Source of the DNA: an uncultured Bacteroidaceae bacterium
GTDB lineage: Bacteria > Bacteroidota > Bacteroidia > Bacteroidales > Bacteroidaceae
Length of the DNA: 42,895 nt
Reading direction: 5' to 3'
NCBI GenBank assembly: GCA_905235305.1
Contig: CAJOLC010000032.1
Span: 1-42,895 of the forward strand
Within the stretch, counting starts at the first letter, position 1, and each line of letters opens with the position of its first letter. Of this stretch, positions 9,596 to 18,916 are shown piece by piece. The position numbers and the translations under genes are program-made. Below the pieces are notes generated by a model that did not search any database, had not been told where the DNA came from, and saw only the letters and a list, made by a program, of their open reading frames with translations.

Positions 9596-10915
9596 ATGTT
9601 CAATTGGCAAGAGTTAATCGACCAGATTTGTACCGTCAGCGTCCACATGCCTTCGGCAGGCGTATGGATAGCTTTCGGCATTGTTTTCGTACTGCTCCTG
9701 TGCTCGGGCTTCGTTTCAGCAAGCGAGATAGCCTTCTTCAGCCTTACGCCTAACGACAGGAGTGCCATCGAGGAGGGTGAACATAAGGCCGACGAGAAAG
9801 TGTTCTCGCTCCTGGAGGACAGCGAGCGTCTGCTCGCCACCATCCTTATCAGCAACAACTTTGTGAACGTCGCCGTCATCATCATCCTGTATTTCTGCTT
9901 CGAGAACACCATCGACTTCGGCCAGGCTATATGGCTCGAGTTCCTCGTCATGACAGTGCTCCTCACCTTCCTGCTCTTGCTCTTTGGCGAGATAATACCC
10001 AAAATCTACAGTGCCCAACATGCCCTTGCCTTCTGCCGGTTCGCCGCTCCGAAGCTACAAGTACTGAGCAAGCTGTTCTGGCCCCTAAGTAAACTGCTCA
10101 TCCGGAGCAAAGTCATTACGAAACGACTGGCAAACCACGATGAAGATATGCTGACAGTGGATGACCTGGAGAAGGCTATGGAGCTGACAGACAAGAAGGA
10201 CATTGCCGAGGAAAGCAACATGCTCAAGGGCATCATCCGCTTCGGAGGCGAGATGGTGAAAGAGATCATGACGAGCCGCGTCGATATTGTCGACCTCGAC
10301 ATAAAGGACTCCTTCAAAGACGTGCTTGCCTGCATCGTGGCAAACAACTATAGCCGAATCCCCGTCTATCAGGACTCTCAGGACAACATAAAAGGCATCC
10401 TCTACATCAAGGACCTGCTGCCCCACCTCGGGAAACCACAGGGGTTCCGCTGGCAGACACTCATCCGTCCGGCCTACTTTGTGCCTGAGACGAAGATGGT
10501 GGACGACCTCCTGCGCGACTTCCAAGCAAACAAGGTACACATCGCCATAGTTGTCGACGAGTTCGGAGGCACCAGCGGCATCATCACGATGGAGGATATC
10601 CTGGAGGAAATCGTGGGTGAAATCAACGATGAATACGATGATGAGGAGAAACCCTATCAGCGTCTCAACCAGAACACCTACATCTTCGAGGCAAAGACAC
10701 TCATGTCCGACTTCACGAAGATACTTGGTGTCGACGACGATTATTTCGAAAACATCGAAGGGGAAGCCGAGACCTTGGCAGGCTTGTTGCTGGAGATTAA
10801 GGGAGAATTCCCCGTTCAAGGCGAACGAATAGAGTACAAGCGCTTCACCTTCGACGTACTTGACGTTGAGAAGCGGCGTATTGTAAAGGTCAAGGTAATC
10901 GTCCATAACGACTGA
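9596..10915 (+). CDS. gldE: GldE-type CNNM/CBS membrane protein
   Basis: 439-residue inner-membrane protein. The N-terminal half is a DUF21/CNNM domain with four hydrophobic segments (around residues 25-45, 80-100, 115-140) and the GEIIPKIYSAQ motif. It is followed by a pair of CBS domains (MTSRVDIVDLD, NYSRIPVYQD, HIAIVVDEFGGTSGIITMEDILEEIVGEI) and a CorC/HlyC C-terminal domain. In Flavobacterium GldE is linked to gliding and to assembly of the GldD/type 9 secretion apparatus; in non-gliding Bacteroidales its role is less clear and may be ion homeostasis. It is co-transcribed with ssb. Confidence 0.87.
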   Translation: MFNWQELIDQICTVSVHMPSAGVWIAFGIVFVLLLCSGFVSASEIAFFSLTPNDRSAIEEGEHKADEKVFSLLEDSERLLATILISNNFVNVAVIIILYFCFENTIDFGQAIWLEFLVMTVLLTFLLLLFGEIIPKIYSAQHALAFCRFAAPKLQVLSKLFWPLSKLLIRSKVITKRLANHDEDMLTVDDLEKAMELTDKKDIAEESNMLKGIIRFGGEMVKEIMTSRVDIVDLDIKDSFKDVLACIVANNYSRIPVYQDSQDNIKGILYIKDLLPHLGKPQGFRWQTLIRPAYFVPETKMVDDLLRDFQANKVHIAIVVDEFGGTSGIITMEDILEEIVGEINDEYDDEEKPYQRLNQNTYIFEAKTLMSDFTKILGVDDDYFENIEGEAETLAGLLLEIKGEFPVQGERIEYKRFTFDVLDVEKRRIVKVKVIVHND

Positions 10916-10941
10916 AAAAAACTGCCGCGCTTCCCAACATG

Positions 10942-11031
10942 GCATAGTGCGTTGTTTGAACATACATGTATGTGCAATTGAATATTCATGAACCTGCAAT
11001 TGCAGCATCATGAACCTGCAAGCAACACATA
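10942..11031. repeat. 90-bp dispersed repeat, copy 1
   Basis: Begins GCATAGTGC and ends CAAGCAACACATA. Its interior contains the perfect palindrome ACATACATGTATGT and three modules of about 22 bp, each ending in TGCAATTG or TGCAAGC. A copy of equal length lies at 35030-35119, with nearly identical first two thirds. It occupies the space between the convergent gldE and TPR genes. Confidence 0.9.
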
Positions 11032-11106
11032 CTGATACATCACCGAAACAGGAGTGGAAGGTCGTGCCACGAACCGTAATAAGTCGAGCCACGGGGTATG
11101 GAGACG

Positions 11107-11133
11107 AAAAAGCCCGACGCAACTGCATCGGGC
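11107..11133 (-). terminator. Terminator of the gyrA-TPR-TPR operon
   Basis: On the minus strand GCCCGATGC, loop AGTT, GCGTCGGGC forms a nine-pair stem (one G-U) followed by TTTTT. It lies about 65 nt beyond the last TPR gene. Confidence 0.88.
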
Positions 11134-11198
11134 CTTGACCATTATTGATGTTTCTTGTCTTCCTGTAAGCCTTGGGCGCTACAGCCTTACACAGGACC

Positions 11199-12425
11199 TT
11201 ACTGCTTTGTATTGAGCAGGCGGTCTATCTCGCTGAACTCTTCGCCGAGATTTAGGTTGAGATAGATACGATACAGCGGCGAAGCCCACCGATCCATCTT
11301 TTCCGGCTGCAACCGACGTACCATTTCCATACACGGACGCGCCTGCCGATACAGATCCTGTATCTTCTTCTTGTCCGCAGCAAACTGAGGATTCAGGGCA
11401 TCCTTACAGGCTGATTCCTGAGCAATCACCGCCATATTCAGATAAGCAAGGCCTTTATTGTAATGGGCATCAGCAAAGTCTTGCTGAATAGCGATACAAC
11501 TGTCTGCAAGGGCTATGCAGGAATCATATCTCTCCTCAGACAAGTAACTCTTCGACTTGGCATAATAATATATCGGCTTATTGCCAACCTGTGCAATGAG
11601 TCTGTCGGCTAATTGCCGCTCGACATCGAACTGTCTGTGACGATTGCACCAGTCAGACAGCTGCACGAAGAACCAATCGTGGCGAGGATACTTGACGACT
11701 CCATCCTTGAGGGAAGCAAGCCAAGCCGAATCATTGCCCAGAGCTCCATAGGAACGAACCTTATATTCCTGCAGGATAGCAGCCGTAGATGGGTCGGAAT
11801 ACGATATTGCAGCATCGGCATGCTTGACAGTCCCTTCATAGTTGTCCACGAGGAAAGCAGAGAGCGTTGCCCAAAGCGTAGAGCTCGAATCAGGCGAGAT
11901 GGAACAATAATTGTCGAAGAAAGGATAGGCCGCAGCGTAATTCTTCTTCGCAAGGAAGAACTTCCCTCCACCCATAATGTTGCGAACGTGCTTGAGACGC
12001 AAGGATTGTGTTTGCTTACGATAAACAGGATGCTGATTGCCCTTGGCATCCGGAAGGACATCCACACTGTCGCAAAGGCGAAGCTGACCATACATGTCGC
12101 ACAGCTTATTGAAGAACTTCGCCGTGTCGTAAGGCTGCTTCAGGTAAGCCTTCCGGTTCTCGACGGCATTGACCGACTCCTCAAGTAAGGCAGCATAATA
12201 GTAAATCTTTGCCTTATGCCTGTTCTGGAGTTCAGGACGGCTCAATGCTCCAAGCAGAGCATTACGAGCAGCGTCCTGGTCTCTCATGTTCTTCACTGCA
12301 GTCCTTGCATTCTTGCAGAGCTTCGAAAGCTTTTCCTGCTTCGGCTTATCGGACTTCTCTTTCTTGGCAGGACTGACTGTCAGGAAAGCCGGGAACAAGA
12401 ACGTAAGGAACAACACCCACCTCAT
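11199..12425 (-). CDS. Exported TPR-repeat protein, downstream of gyrA
   Basis: 408 residues, function unknown. An N-terminal hydrophobic segment (MRWVLFLTFLFPAFLTVSPA) suggests export, followed by a lysine-rich stretch and helical repeats; TPR-like units are clearest at ALADSCIAIQQDFADAHYNKGLAYLN and YAAAYPFFDNYC. It is the last gene of a three-gene run, 18 nt after the preceding TPR gene, and may be an ancient duplicate of it. TPR proteins act as scaffolds; no partner can be named. Confidence 0.7.
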   Translation of the reverse strand: MRWVLFLTFLFPAFLTVSPAKKEKSDKPKQEKLSKLCKNARTAVKNMRDQDAARNALLGALSRPELQNRHKAKIYYYAALLEESVNAVENRKAYLKQPYDTAKFFNKLCDMYGQLRLCDSVDVLPDAKGNQHPVYRKQTQSLRLKHVRNIMGGGKFFLAKKNYAAAYPFFDNYCSISPDSSSTLWATLSAFLVDNYEGTVKHADAAISYSDPSTAAILQEYKVRSYGALGNDSAWLASLKDGVVKYPRHDWFFVQLSDWCNRHRQFDVERQLADRLIAQVGNKPIYYYAKSKSYLSEERYDSCIALADSCIAIQQDFADAHYNKGLAYLNMAVIAQESACKDALNPQFAADKKKIQDLYRQARPCMEMVRRLQPEKMDRWASPLYRIYLNLNLGEEFSEIDRLLNTKQ

Positions 12426-12443
12426 AACAAGCTTCTGAACTTT

Positions 12444-13754
12444 TTACAGGAGTTTATCCATCTCGGCAGCCTTCGCAGCCTGACCGGTAACTGAATAGCA
12501 CTGACGAAGCTCGAAAGCCCACTTCATAGGTTCGTCGGGTGCGCACTCACGTGCCTTCTCGAAGAAAGGAATGGCTTCTCCGAAGAGAGTCTTAGTCTTC
12601 TCGAGAGCCTTCTTTGCCTCTGTCTGGTTCTTGATAGAGCTTATCGTGGCATTGAGGGCAAGGGCCTGACGATACTTACAAAGTCCGCACTGATACCATG
12701 CGTCGTAGTAATCGTTCTTGATTTCCGTACACTTCTTGTAGGTCTCGAATGCTTCGTCGTACTTCTCACTTTCGAAATACTTGAAAGCCTTACCATACTG
12801 AGCAATAAGCACATTGGGGTCTTTTGCCAACAACTCGTCCACGTAGGGCAACATAATATTGGCATCGGGGCCGCTTTCCTTTTCTTTCTTAAGGTAATAG
12901 GCAATAAGCATCTGAATGTAAGTCTCGTTGGCTGATGGCTCGCTTATGGTAACTTCACGGACCTTATTTGCCCAGGCAACTGTATCACCACGTTCACGAT
13001 AGGATTCAATCATCACATTCTTGGTGGCTTCTGCATTGTCCTTAAACAGCATAGCCTGTTCATAGAGTGCATCCATCTTGTCGTACTTCTTGCCTTCATG
13101 GGCTGTGTGGAAGGCGAAGAAGGCAATTTGTTCTTCAGGAATCTGGAACTTCACGAGATCAGCAACCTCAGGATAAAGGTTCCTATAGTTCATTGCTGTT
13201 TCGAAAGCTTCCAACGTCTCGTTATACTTGTCGACTTCACTGAGGAGTTGGGCTGCATAGAGGTAGAAGTTAGCACATTGTGCCAAAGCCATCTTCTTGC
13301 CCTTAAGGTAGTTCTCATTGCCCGCTTCACCTTTCGTCACCTTAGTGTTCTTCAATTCACCCTGCAGGGCAGAGGTCAGGGTCTTGAGGTTCGAATAGAA
13401 GAAAGCAGTATCAAGAGGTTCCTTGTTCTGAGATACAGTAAGCAGTACATTATTGGGGAACTGAGCGAAATCTGCATAGGTCTTGTAGGCCTCGCCAAGT
13501 TTATTTTCAGCAATGCCACCGCTCTTGAGGGCTTTGCGGACGAGGGCTTGTCCCTTCTTACATTCAGAAAGGATCTCCTCCTGTGTAGCAGCCTTTTCAT
13601 TTATCTTGGCAGTGATTGCCTGATCTATCTTTTCAGCCTCTGCCATTAATGCCTTTGCCTCTTTCTGAGCAACCTTGAGAGCAGCCTTGTCAACCTGTCC
13701 CATGATGGTACCGACGCTGAGCAACAGTGCCATCGAAAGCATAATCTTTTTCAT
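12444..13754 (-). CDS. Exported TPR-repeat protein, directly after gyrA
   Basis: 436-residue predicted periplasmic or surface-associated TPR protein. Signal peptide MKKIMLSMALLLSVGTIMGQ, a coiled-coil-prone region (VAQKEAKALMAEAEKIDQAI), then TPR units such as YNETLEAFETAMNYRNLYPE, YDEAFETYKKCTEIKNDYYDAWYQCG and GEAIPFFEKARECAPDEPMKW, the typical C-terminal ending of this family in Bacteroidales. The start lies 50 nt after the gyrA stop with no terminator between, so it probably depends on the gyrA promoter. The function is unknown. Confidence 0.8.
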   Translation of the reverse strand: MKKIMLSMALLLSVGTIMGQVDKAALKVAQKEAKALMAEAEKIDQAITAKINEKAATQEEILSECKKGQALVRKALKSGGIAENKLGEAYKTYADFAQFPNNVLLTVSQNKEPLDTAFFYSNLKTLTSALQGELKNTKVTKGEAGNENYLKGKKMALAQCANFYLYAAQLLSEVDKYNETLEAFETAMNYRNLYPEVADLVKFQIPEEQIAFFAFHTAHEGKKYDKMDALYEQAMLFKDNAEATKNVMIESYRERGDTVAWANKVREVTISEPSANETYIQMLIAYYLKKEKESGPDANIMLPYVDELLAKDPNVLIAQYGKAFKYFESEKYDEAFETYKKCTEIKNDYYDAWYQCGLCKYRQALALNATISSIKNQTEAKKALEKTKTLFGEAIPFFEKARECAPDEPMKWAFELRQCYSVTGQAAKAAEMDKLL

Positions 13755-13804
13755 ATCCTATGAATTTAAATTATAAATGTTCTTTTATACTATATTATTA
13801 TTAT

Positions 13805-16300
13805 TTACTCTTGAGCTTCCGTCTCGTCTGCGGTGTCTTCTGACTCTTCTTCGGCACGGGGAACTATGCTCAGGTGACTGATTACGTCGTTACGTTTCTT
13901 GAGTTCAATCACCTTTGTTCCCTGCGTGACACGATTCTTCGTTTCCTTGATGACATCGGCATGGAGGCGGATGGTTGTGCCGCTCTTGTTGATGATCATC
14001 AGGTCGTCGTCGTCCTTGATGACGGTGATAGCCACGAGGTAGCCCGTCTTTTCCGTGATGGCAAGCGTCTTGACACCTTTGGCATGACGGCTTGTCTTTC
14101 GGTACTCTTCAACGTCGGTTCGTTTGCCGAAGCCGTTTTCACTGAGCACCATGATGCTTTCCGTCTCGACGTCATTGATAATGCACATGCCGACCACGCC
14201 GTCGCGGGGATCGTCGTCAAGGACGATGCTCTGTACGCCGGTTGCCATGCGTCCCATCGGCCTGACCTGTTCCTCGTCGAACCGAACGGCACGTCCGCCG
14301 GCATTGGCAATAATGATTTCGTTCTTGCCATTGGTAAGCTCTACGCCGATAACCTGGTCGTCTTCACGGATGTTGATGGCATTGATTCCGTTGGAACGTA
14401 TGCGGCTGTAGTCGGTAAGACGTGTTTTCTTGATGATGCCGTTCTTTGTGCAGAAGACGACAAAGTGACTTTGACAGAAGTCGGGATCACTGAGTTTGCG
14501 GATGCAAAGGCAGGCGCGGACGGCGTCGCCGGGCTCGATGTTGAGCATGTTCTGAATGGCGCGTCCCTTGCCCTGCTTGTTGCCGTCGGGAATGTCATAG
14601 ACCTTCAGCCAATAGCAACGGCCGCGGTCTGTGAAGAAGAGCATCGTGTTGTGCATCGTGGCGGGGTAGATCTTCTCGATGAAGTCGTTGTCGCGTGTGG
14701 AACTTGCCTTCACGCCGATGCCGCCACGACCTTGTGCCTTGAACTCTGCCAGCGGTACGCGTTTGATGTAACCCATGTGGCTCATGGTGATAACCACTTC
14801 GTCGTCGGCATAGAAGTCTTCGGCGTTGAACTCTTCGGCACTGGGGAGTATCTCCGTGCGGCGTGGGTCGCCGTACTGTTCCTTTATTTCGATGAGCTCG
14901 TCCTTAATGACCTTGCGGCAGAGATTGTCGTCGCTGAGTATCTGATTGTAGTACTTTATCTTCTCAAGGAGTTCGTCGTATTCGTTGTGGAGGTCTTCCT
15001 GTCGGAGTCCTGTGAGCTGTGCCAAGCGCATGTCGACAATGGCTTTACTCTGCAGCTCGTCCAGTTCGAAGCGTGCTTCAAGGTTGCGTTGTGCGTCGGC
15101 AGGTGTCTTGCTGGCGCGGATGATGTGTACCACTTCGTCGATGTTGTCCGAGGCTATGATGAGTCCCTTCAGTATGTGGGCACGTTCCTCGGCCTTGCGG
15201 AGGTCGTACTTGGTGCGGCGGATGACGACGTCGTGACGGTGCTCCACGAAGTTGCTGATGAAGTCCTTGAGGGTAAGCAGCTGCGGACGTCCCTTGACGA
15301 GGGCGATGCTGTTGACGCTGAAGCTTGTCTGCAGGGGCGTCATCTTGAAGAGTTTGTTGAGGACGACGCGTGCGTTTGCGTCGCGCTTCAAGTCGATGAC
15401 GATGCGCATGCCTTCGCTGTCGCTCTCGTCGTTGACGTTGCTTATGCCGTCAATCTTCTTTTCCCCGACGAGCTGCGCTATGTATTCTATGAGCTGCTGC
15501 TTGTTTACGCCGTAGGGAATCTCGCTGACGATAATCTTGTCGTGTGTGTCGCCGTTCTCTATCTCGGCCTTGGCACGGAGTACAACCCTGCCGCGTCCCG
15601 TTTCGTAAGCGTCGCGTATGCCTTGTAATCCCATAATGTACGCGCCCGTAGGGAAGTCAGGCCCCTTGACGTAGCGCATCAAGTCGTCGATGGTGAGGGC
15701 GTTATTGTCGACATAAGCCACACAAGCGTCGATGACTTCGCCCAAGTTGTGTGTCGGGATATTGGTAGCCATGCCGACGGCGATGCCTGTGGCTCCGTTG
15801 ACGAGGAGGTTGGGGATACGCGTAGGCATGACGGTAGGTTCCTGCAAGGTATCATCGAAGTTGTTGGTCATATCGACCGTCTCCTTCTCCAAGTCATCCA
15901 TCATGCTTTCGCCCATAAGGCTGAGGCGTGCCTCGGTGTAACGCATGGCAGCGGGGCTGTCGCCATCGACGGAGCCGAAGTTGCCTTGTCCGTCGACGAG
16001 CGTGTAGCGCATGGCCCATTCCTGAGCCATACGGACGAGGGCCATATAGACTGAGCTGTCGCCGTGGGGATGGTACTTGCCGAGTACTTCGCCGACGATA
16101 CGTGCGCACTTCTTGTACGGGCTGCTGTGGAAATTACGGAGTTCCCTCATGCCGTAAAGGATGCGTCGGTGGACGGGTTTGAAGCCGTCCCTCACGTCGG
16201 GCAGGGCACGGGCTACGATGACGGACATCGAGTAGTCGATGTAACTCTTCTTCATCTCCTGCTGGATGTCCACTTTGATTATTCTCTCTTGATCTTCCAT
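13805..16300 (-). CDS. gyrA: DNA gyrase subunit A
   Basis: 831-residue subunit of type II topoisomerase that breaks and rejoins DNA during negative supercoiling. N-terminal [22 protein letters not shown] and the catalytic tyrosine Tyr121 in [11 protein letters not shown] (Tyr122 in E. coli) are present. In the quinolone-resistance region the residue matching E. coli Ser83 is Ser82, while that matching Asp87 is Met86 ([10 protein letters not shown]). The C-terminal beta-pinwheel carries a degenerate GyrA box, QGRGGIG (near residue 520), and ends in an acidic tail rich in Glu and Asp. Gyrase rather than topoisomerase IV is preferred because of length and the GyrA-box remnant. A good promoter lies upstream. 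Confidence 0.95.
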   Translation of the reverse strand: MEDQERIIKVDIQQEMKKSYIDYSMSVIVARALPDVRDGFKPVHRRILYGMRELRNFHSSPYKKCARIVGEVLGKYHPHGDSSVYMALVRMAQEWAMRYTLVDGQGNFGSVDGDSPAAMRYTEARLSLMGESMMDDLEKETVDMTNNFDDTLQEPTVMPTRIPNLLVNGATGIAVGMATNIPTHNLGEVIDACVAYVDNNALTIDDLMRYVKGPDFPTGAYIMGLQGIRDAYETGRGRVVLRAKAEIENGDTHDKIIVSEIPYGVNKQQLIEYIAQLVGEKKIDGISNVNDESDSEGMRIVIDLKRDANARVVLNKLFKMTPLQTSFSVNSIALVKGRPQLLTLKDFISNFVEHRHDVVIRRTKYDLRKAEERAHILKGLIIASDNIDEVVHIIRASKTPADAQRNLEARFELDELQSKAIVDMRLAQLTGLRQEDLHNEYDELLEKIKYYNQILSDDNLCRKVIKDELIEIKEQYGDPRRTEILPSAEEFNAEDFYADDEVVITMSHMGYIKRVPLAEFKAQGRGGIGVKASSTRDNDFIEKIYPATMHNTMLFFTDRGRCYWLKVYDIPDGNKQGKGRAIQNMLNIEPGDAVRACLCIRKLSDPDFCQSHFVVFCTKNGIIKKTRLTDYSRIRSNGINAINIREDDQVIGVELTNGKNEIIIANAGGRAVRFDEEQVRPMGRMATGVQSIVLDDDPRDGVVGMCIINDVETESIMVLSENGFGKRTDVEEYRKTSRHAKGVKTLAITEKTGYLVAITVIKDDDDLMIINKSGTTIRLHADVIKETKNRVTQGTKVIELKKRNDVISHLSIVPRAEEESEDTADETEAQE

Positions 16301-16354
16301 TGGATTTAGTTAGTATTTCTCAAACCTTTGGTTTGTTAGTTCATATTTCGTGTG

Positions 16355-16386
16355 CAAATTTACGAAATAAAATTGAAATCGGCAAA
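16355..16386 (-). promoter_or_regulatory. Promoter of the gyrA operon
   Basis: On the minus strand TTTG, 20 nt spacing, then TAAATTTG: a full match to the Bacteroidetes -33/-7 consensus, ending 55 nt before the gyrA start. Confidence 0.8.
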
Positions 16387-16510
16387 TCCTGAAAGTGAAA
16401 AAAACCATAAAAAAGGCAACTGCCCCGCGGATGTTACCCGAAGGGTAGTCGTTTTGAATGCGAACCGAAAGCCGTTCCGCTCGGCGAAAAAGCCCGGCTT
16501 CCGCCCCTGC

Positions 16511-16972
16511 TTATTCGAGTCCCTGAATGGTGTCTTCGTTCCTGATGACTTCGATGGCGTCGGCCTGTGCCTCGCGACCGGGGACGAGTTGGAAGGTGGC
16601 TTCGCTGCGGAGGTTCTGAAACCCGGGGCCGGGCGTCCAGCGAACGTTCACGGCTTCGATGTAGCTGGCGTTGAAGTCTTCGGTGGTCTTAGCGCCCTTG
16701 GTAGCGAGTTCTACGTGGAAATCGCCAAGGTCGCCAAGGTTTACCTTGTTGCCGGCCAGGAGCTGTTCCTTCAGACAGACGACGGCGTCGGTCAAGACGC
16801 CCTTGATGGTACCCTTGGAGAAGGGCGAGTTGTGGTCGGCAATGTGCCTACAGAAGCTGTCGAACGTGAGTTTCTCGCTCATCTGTGCCGTGCCGTAGGC
16901 CTTGGTTTCGGTGATGTCGGCCTTTTTCGTACCGGGTTTGGTACTGAGGATGCAAATGCTGTAGTTAATCAT
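16511..16972 (-). CDS. HU-like DNA-binding protein (HU-HIG type)
   Basis: 153-residue basic-core protein related to HU/IHF. The recognisable part is FDSFCRHIADHNSPFSKGTIKGVLTDAVVCLKEQLL, then NKVNLGDLGDFHVEL, the HU fold dimerisation helices and the first strand. The N-terminus (MINYSICILSTKPGTKKADIT) and the C-terminal extension rich in Arg/Glu are typical of the Bacteroidales HU-like family found beside VirE genes, not of housekeeping HU, which is about 90 residues. Its role is presumably DNA architecture for the neighbouring primase-helicase genes. The separating 380 nt contains its own promoter. Confidence 0.8.
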   Translation of the reverse strand: MINYSICILSTKPGTKKADITETKAYGTAQMSEKLTFDSFCRHIADHNSPFSKGTIKGVLTDAVVCLKEQLLAGNKVNLGDLGDFHVELATKGAKTTEDFNASYIEAVNVRWTPGPGFQNLRSEATFQLVPGREAQADAIEVIRNEDTIQGLE

Positions 16973-17051
16973 GACATTAGATTTTTAAGGTTGTTAGTTG
17001 ACGTTATCCTGTGTCCGAGGGGTGGAAACGTGGCGTGCTTCGTGACCGGAC

Positions 17052-17095
17052 TAAGCGTGCCTAATTGCGCACTTAAGCGTGCTTCGTCGGCCTTT
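17052..17095. repeat. Two-unit 22-bp repeat, reverse-complement relative of array A
   Basis: TAAGCGTGC occurs at 17052 and again at 17074, exactly 22 bp apart. Reverse-complemented, it reads GCACGCTTA, the core of the array at 8114-8201. The same period and core argue for one repeat family at both places. Confidence 0.65.
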
Positions 17096-17130
17096 TAGCC
17101 GTGCCGTGTTCATCTTCATCGTTCACGTTA

Positions 17131-17138
17131 CAAAGATA
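17131..17138 (-). promoter_or_regulatory. -7 element upstream of the HU-like gene
   Basis: Minus strand TATCTTTG, a perfect TAnnTTTG, in an AT-rich stretch about 160 nt before the HU-like start. A TTTC lies near the -33 distance. This implies a long leader that includes the 22-bp repeat pair. Confidence 0.6.
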
Positions 17139-17353
17139 CGAAAAATAAATGAATTGTGAAAGCTTTTTGGCAATTAATTTCATACGGAAATGAAAGTTTT
17201 TCGGGGTAAGTGGGGCAGGTGAAGATGATGTAGGAAAGTCACGGAATAAATGCCTAATTCACCTGGCAGAGATATATAATGAATTAAGGATTAATTTTTC
17301 ATGTTTCCTAAGAACCATCTTCCCCTCTTCCCCTTACCTTGGATTATAAAGTG

Positions 17354-18892
17354 CTACACTGCAATGGCTTCATTTTGGCGTTCCAACTGCTGTCGGACTG
17401 GGTCGGCCAATACGACGGAATACTTGTTGTAGCCGTTGATTCTATGTGGTTCAAAACCAAGTGATTTCATGGCTTTGCCGATGTTGACCGTGTTGAACCC
17501 GCGACCCTGAAAGCCCCGATAGTTGAGTTCCCTCAAGAGGTCGCCCGAGCTGTAGGCTTCTGCCTTTTCGCCTTCCTTTGCCTTGCGGACGAAGGTGAGG
17601 AGCGCTTCTTCACAATCGTTGGGCAAAAGGAATTTTCGGTTGTACTGGCTTATCAAAAGACTTTCGTCATACGTGGGTTTCGGTTCGTAGCCGTGTTCGA
17701 GAAGATATAGGGCCTGCGAATAGGCGCCTTCGTAATTGAGCGGATTGGTGTAGATGTTCTTTGTGCCGACAAGGTCGATTCCGATGTAGCGGCGGTTGCC
17801 TTCCGTTTCACGAATGAACTGATGATAATTGGTCGTTGCGATGACCGAAGCCATTCGCGGTCGGGACTTGCGATAGTGACCATAAGCGTCACGAAGATTG
17901 ATTTGCCCTGATGTCAAAAGGAATTTCATCGTGTTGCTTTTCGTGTCGCTGTTGATAGCTATTTCGTCGAATACGACGAGTAGGACTTCGGAAAGCGTCA
18001 AAATGGTGTCCTTATTAATGGGATCGTTTGGACTTATGGCCGTCTGATAGGCTTGTAGGCAAGGGGGCAGTATGTGTGAAGCGAAAAATGATTTTCCTAT
18101 TTGTTGTGTGCCACACAAGGTGGGCATAATGGGATTGGCGTCGATTTCGCCACGCCATAGCGCCACGACGGCTACGAGCCATCGATGGAAGACGAGGTCG
18201 TAAAGTTCACGGTCGGCCATCGCGCCGAATTCCATATGTTCGAAGAAGAAGTCGTGGATATAATCAGGGTCAGATTCAGGGTTCCACGCGGGAAGCGACT
18301 TGAGCCACTCAAGGTGTGGCGCAAAGTCGGGCGCGAAATCTTCGCTGTTGACAAGCGAACGAAGTACGTTGTCCCTGACGGGAAGCCCTTGTTCGCGAAG
18401 CCTCGTCAGCATCGTGTCAACGAAGCGGTCGTCTACTTCATTCCAACATCCGCCCATTTCCTGATACTCTACTTTACCTGTCAAAGTGTTATGACGCCAC
18501 TTACGGTTTTCGCGTAAATAGTTCTTGACTTCATTCATCACGCTGACGTGTTCCGTCTTGCGCTGCTCTGCGCCCATGGGTCTTCGCCCACGGGGCAGCG
18601 AGATATCAATACCATTGTCCTGTGCCTTCTTCATGAGTGTGCCAATGGTAATACTGCCACGCCCGGTGTGAAGGCAATTGTCGAACTTCGCATCGCACTC
18701 TTCGCGACGATAGTTTGGGTATTGACTGCAGATGGTGTGATAACTTTCACGCGCTGCCTCGCCAAGCGAAGCGCAAGCAAAGGTTATTTCCAACCAATCA
18801 TGATAAGTAGCGGTGATGTCGATACCAGCCTCTCTGATTCGACAGGCCACGAGCTCTAAATGCTCTAGGTTCGTAAAAGAATTTTGTAACAT
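17354..18892 (-). CDS. VirE family P-loop ATPase/helicase-like protein
   Basis: 512-residue protein of the virulence-associated E family, thought to act as a primase-associated helicase. The N-terminal ~90 residues resemble a PriCT-type domain (DWLEITFACASLGEAARESYH). The C-terminal part is an AAA-like P-loop ATPase with Walker A GTQQIGKS (about 260-267), Walker B LLVVFDEIAI, sensor SVIATTNYHQF and arginines in EGNRRYIGIDL. All motifs are intact. It starts 24 nt after the VirE_N-like gene; together they form a split primase-helicase as found in Bacteroidetes mobile elements. No integrase accompanies them here. Confidence 0.85.
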   Translation of the reverse strand: MLQNSFTNLEHLELVACRIREAGIDITATYHDWLEITFACASLGEAARESYHTICSQYPNYRREECDAKFDNCLHTGRGSITIGTLMKKAQDNGIDISLPRGRRPMGAEQRKTEHVSVMNEVKNYLRENRKWRHNTLTGKVEYQEMGGCWNEVDDRFVDTMLTRLREQGLPVRDNVLRSLVNSEDFAPDFAPHLEWLKSLPAWNPESDPDYIHDFFFEHMEFGAMADRELYDLVFHRWLVAVVALWRGEIDANPIMPTLCGTQQIGKSFFASHILPPCLQAYQTAISPNDPINKDTILTLSEVLLVVFDEIAINSDTKSNTMKFLLTSGQINLRDAYGHYRKSRPRMASVIATTNYHQFIRETEGNRRYIGIDLVGTKNIYTNPLNYEGAYSQALYLLEHGYEPKPTYDESLLISQYNRKFLLPNDCEEALLTFVRKAKEGEKAEAYSSGDLLRELNYRGFQGRGFNTVNIGKAMKSLGFEPHRINGYNKYSVVLADPVRQQLERQNEAIAV

Positions 18893-18916
18893 AATAAATT
18901 TAATTTTTCTGATTAG

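Larger units (their letters stand above)
16973..17353. other. Intergenic region between HU-like gene and virE
   Basis: No convincing gene; the only start in the transcribed part opens a 22-codon frame (MKMNTARLKGRR...) that I do not call. It holds a promoter for the HU-like gene at 17131-17138 and a two-unit 22-bp repeat at 17052-17095 within the transcribed leader. The remainder (17150-17350) is AT-rich without recognisable structure. Confidence 0.6.

Noticed and set aside
10085..11128. 347-codon open frame antisense to gldE
   Set aside because: Overlaps GldE CBS domains and runs through the 90-bp repeat; the similar peptide at 34983-35234 arises only because both contain that repeat.
13874..15628. 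584-codon open frame antisense to gyrA
   Set aside because: Its translation is a low-information Asp/Val/Leu-rich product of gyrA codon bias on the opposite strand; gyrA is intact and unmistakable. No start context or family features.
16428..16452. Terminator for the HU-like gene
   Set aside because: A TACCC-TTC-GGGTA hairpin is present but no T-run follows it directly; the later T-run has only a 3-bp stem before it.
16973..17353. Small DUF4248-type gene often found between VirE and HU-like genes
   Set aside because: The only start after the promoter opens 22 codons that read through the 22-bp repeat; no support for a gene.
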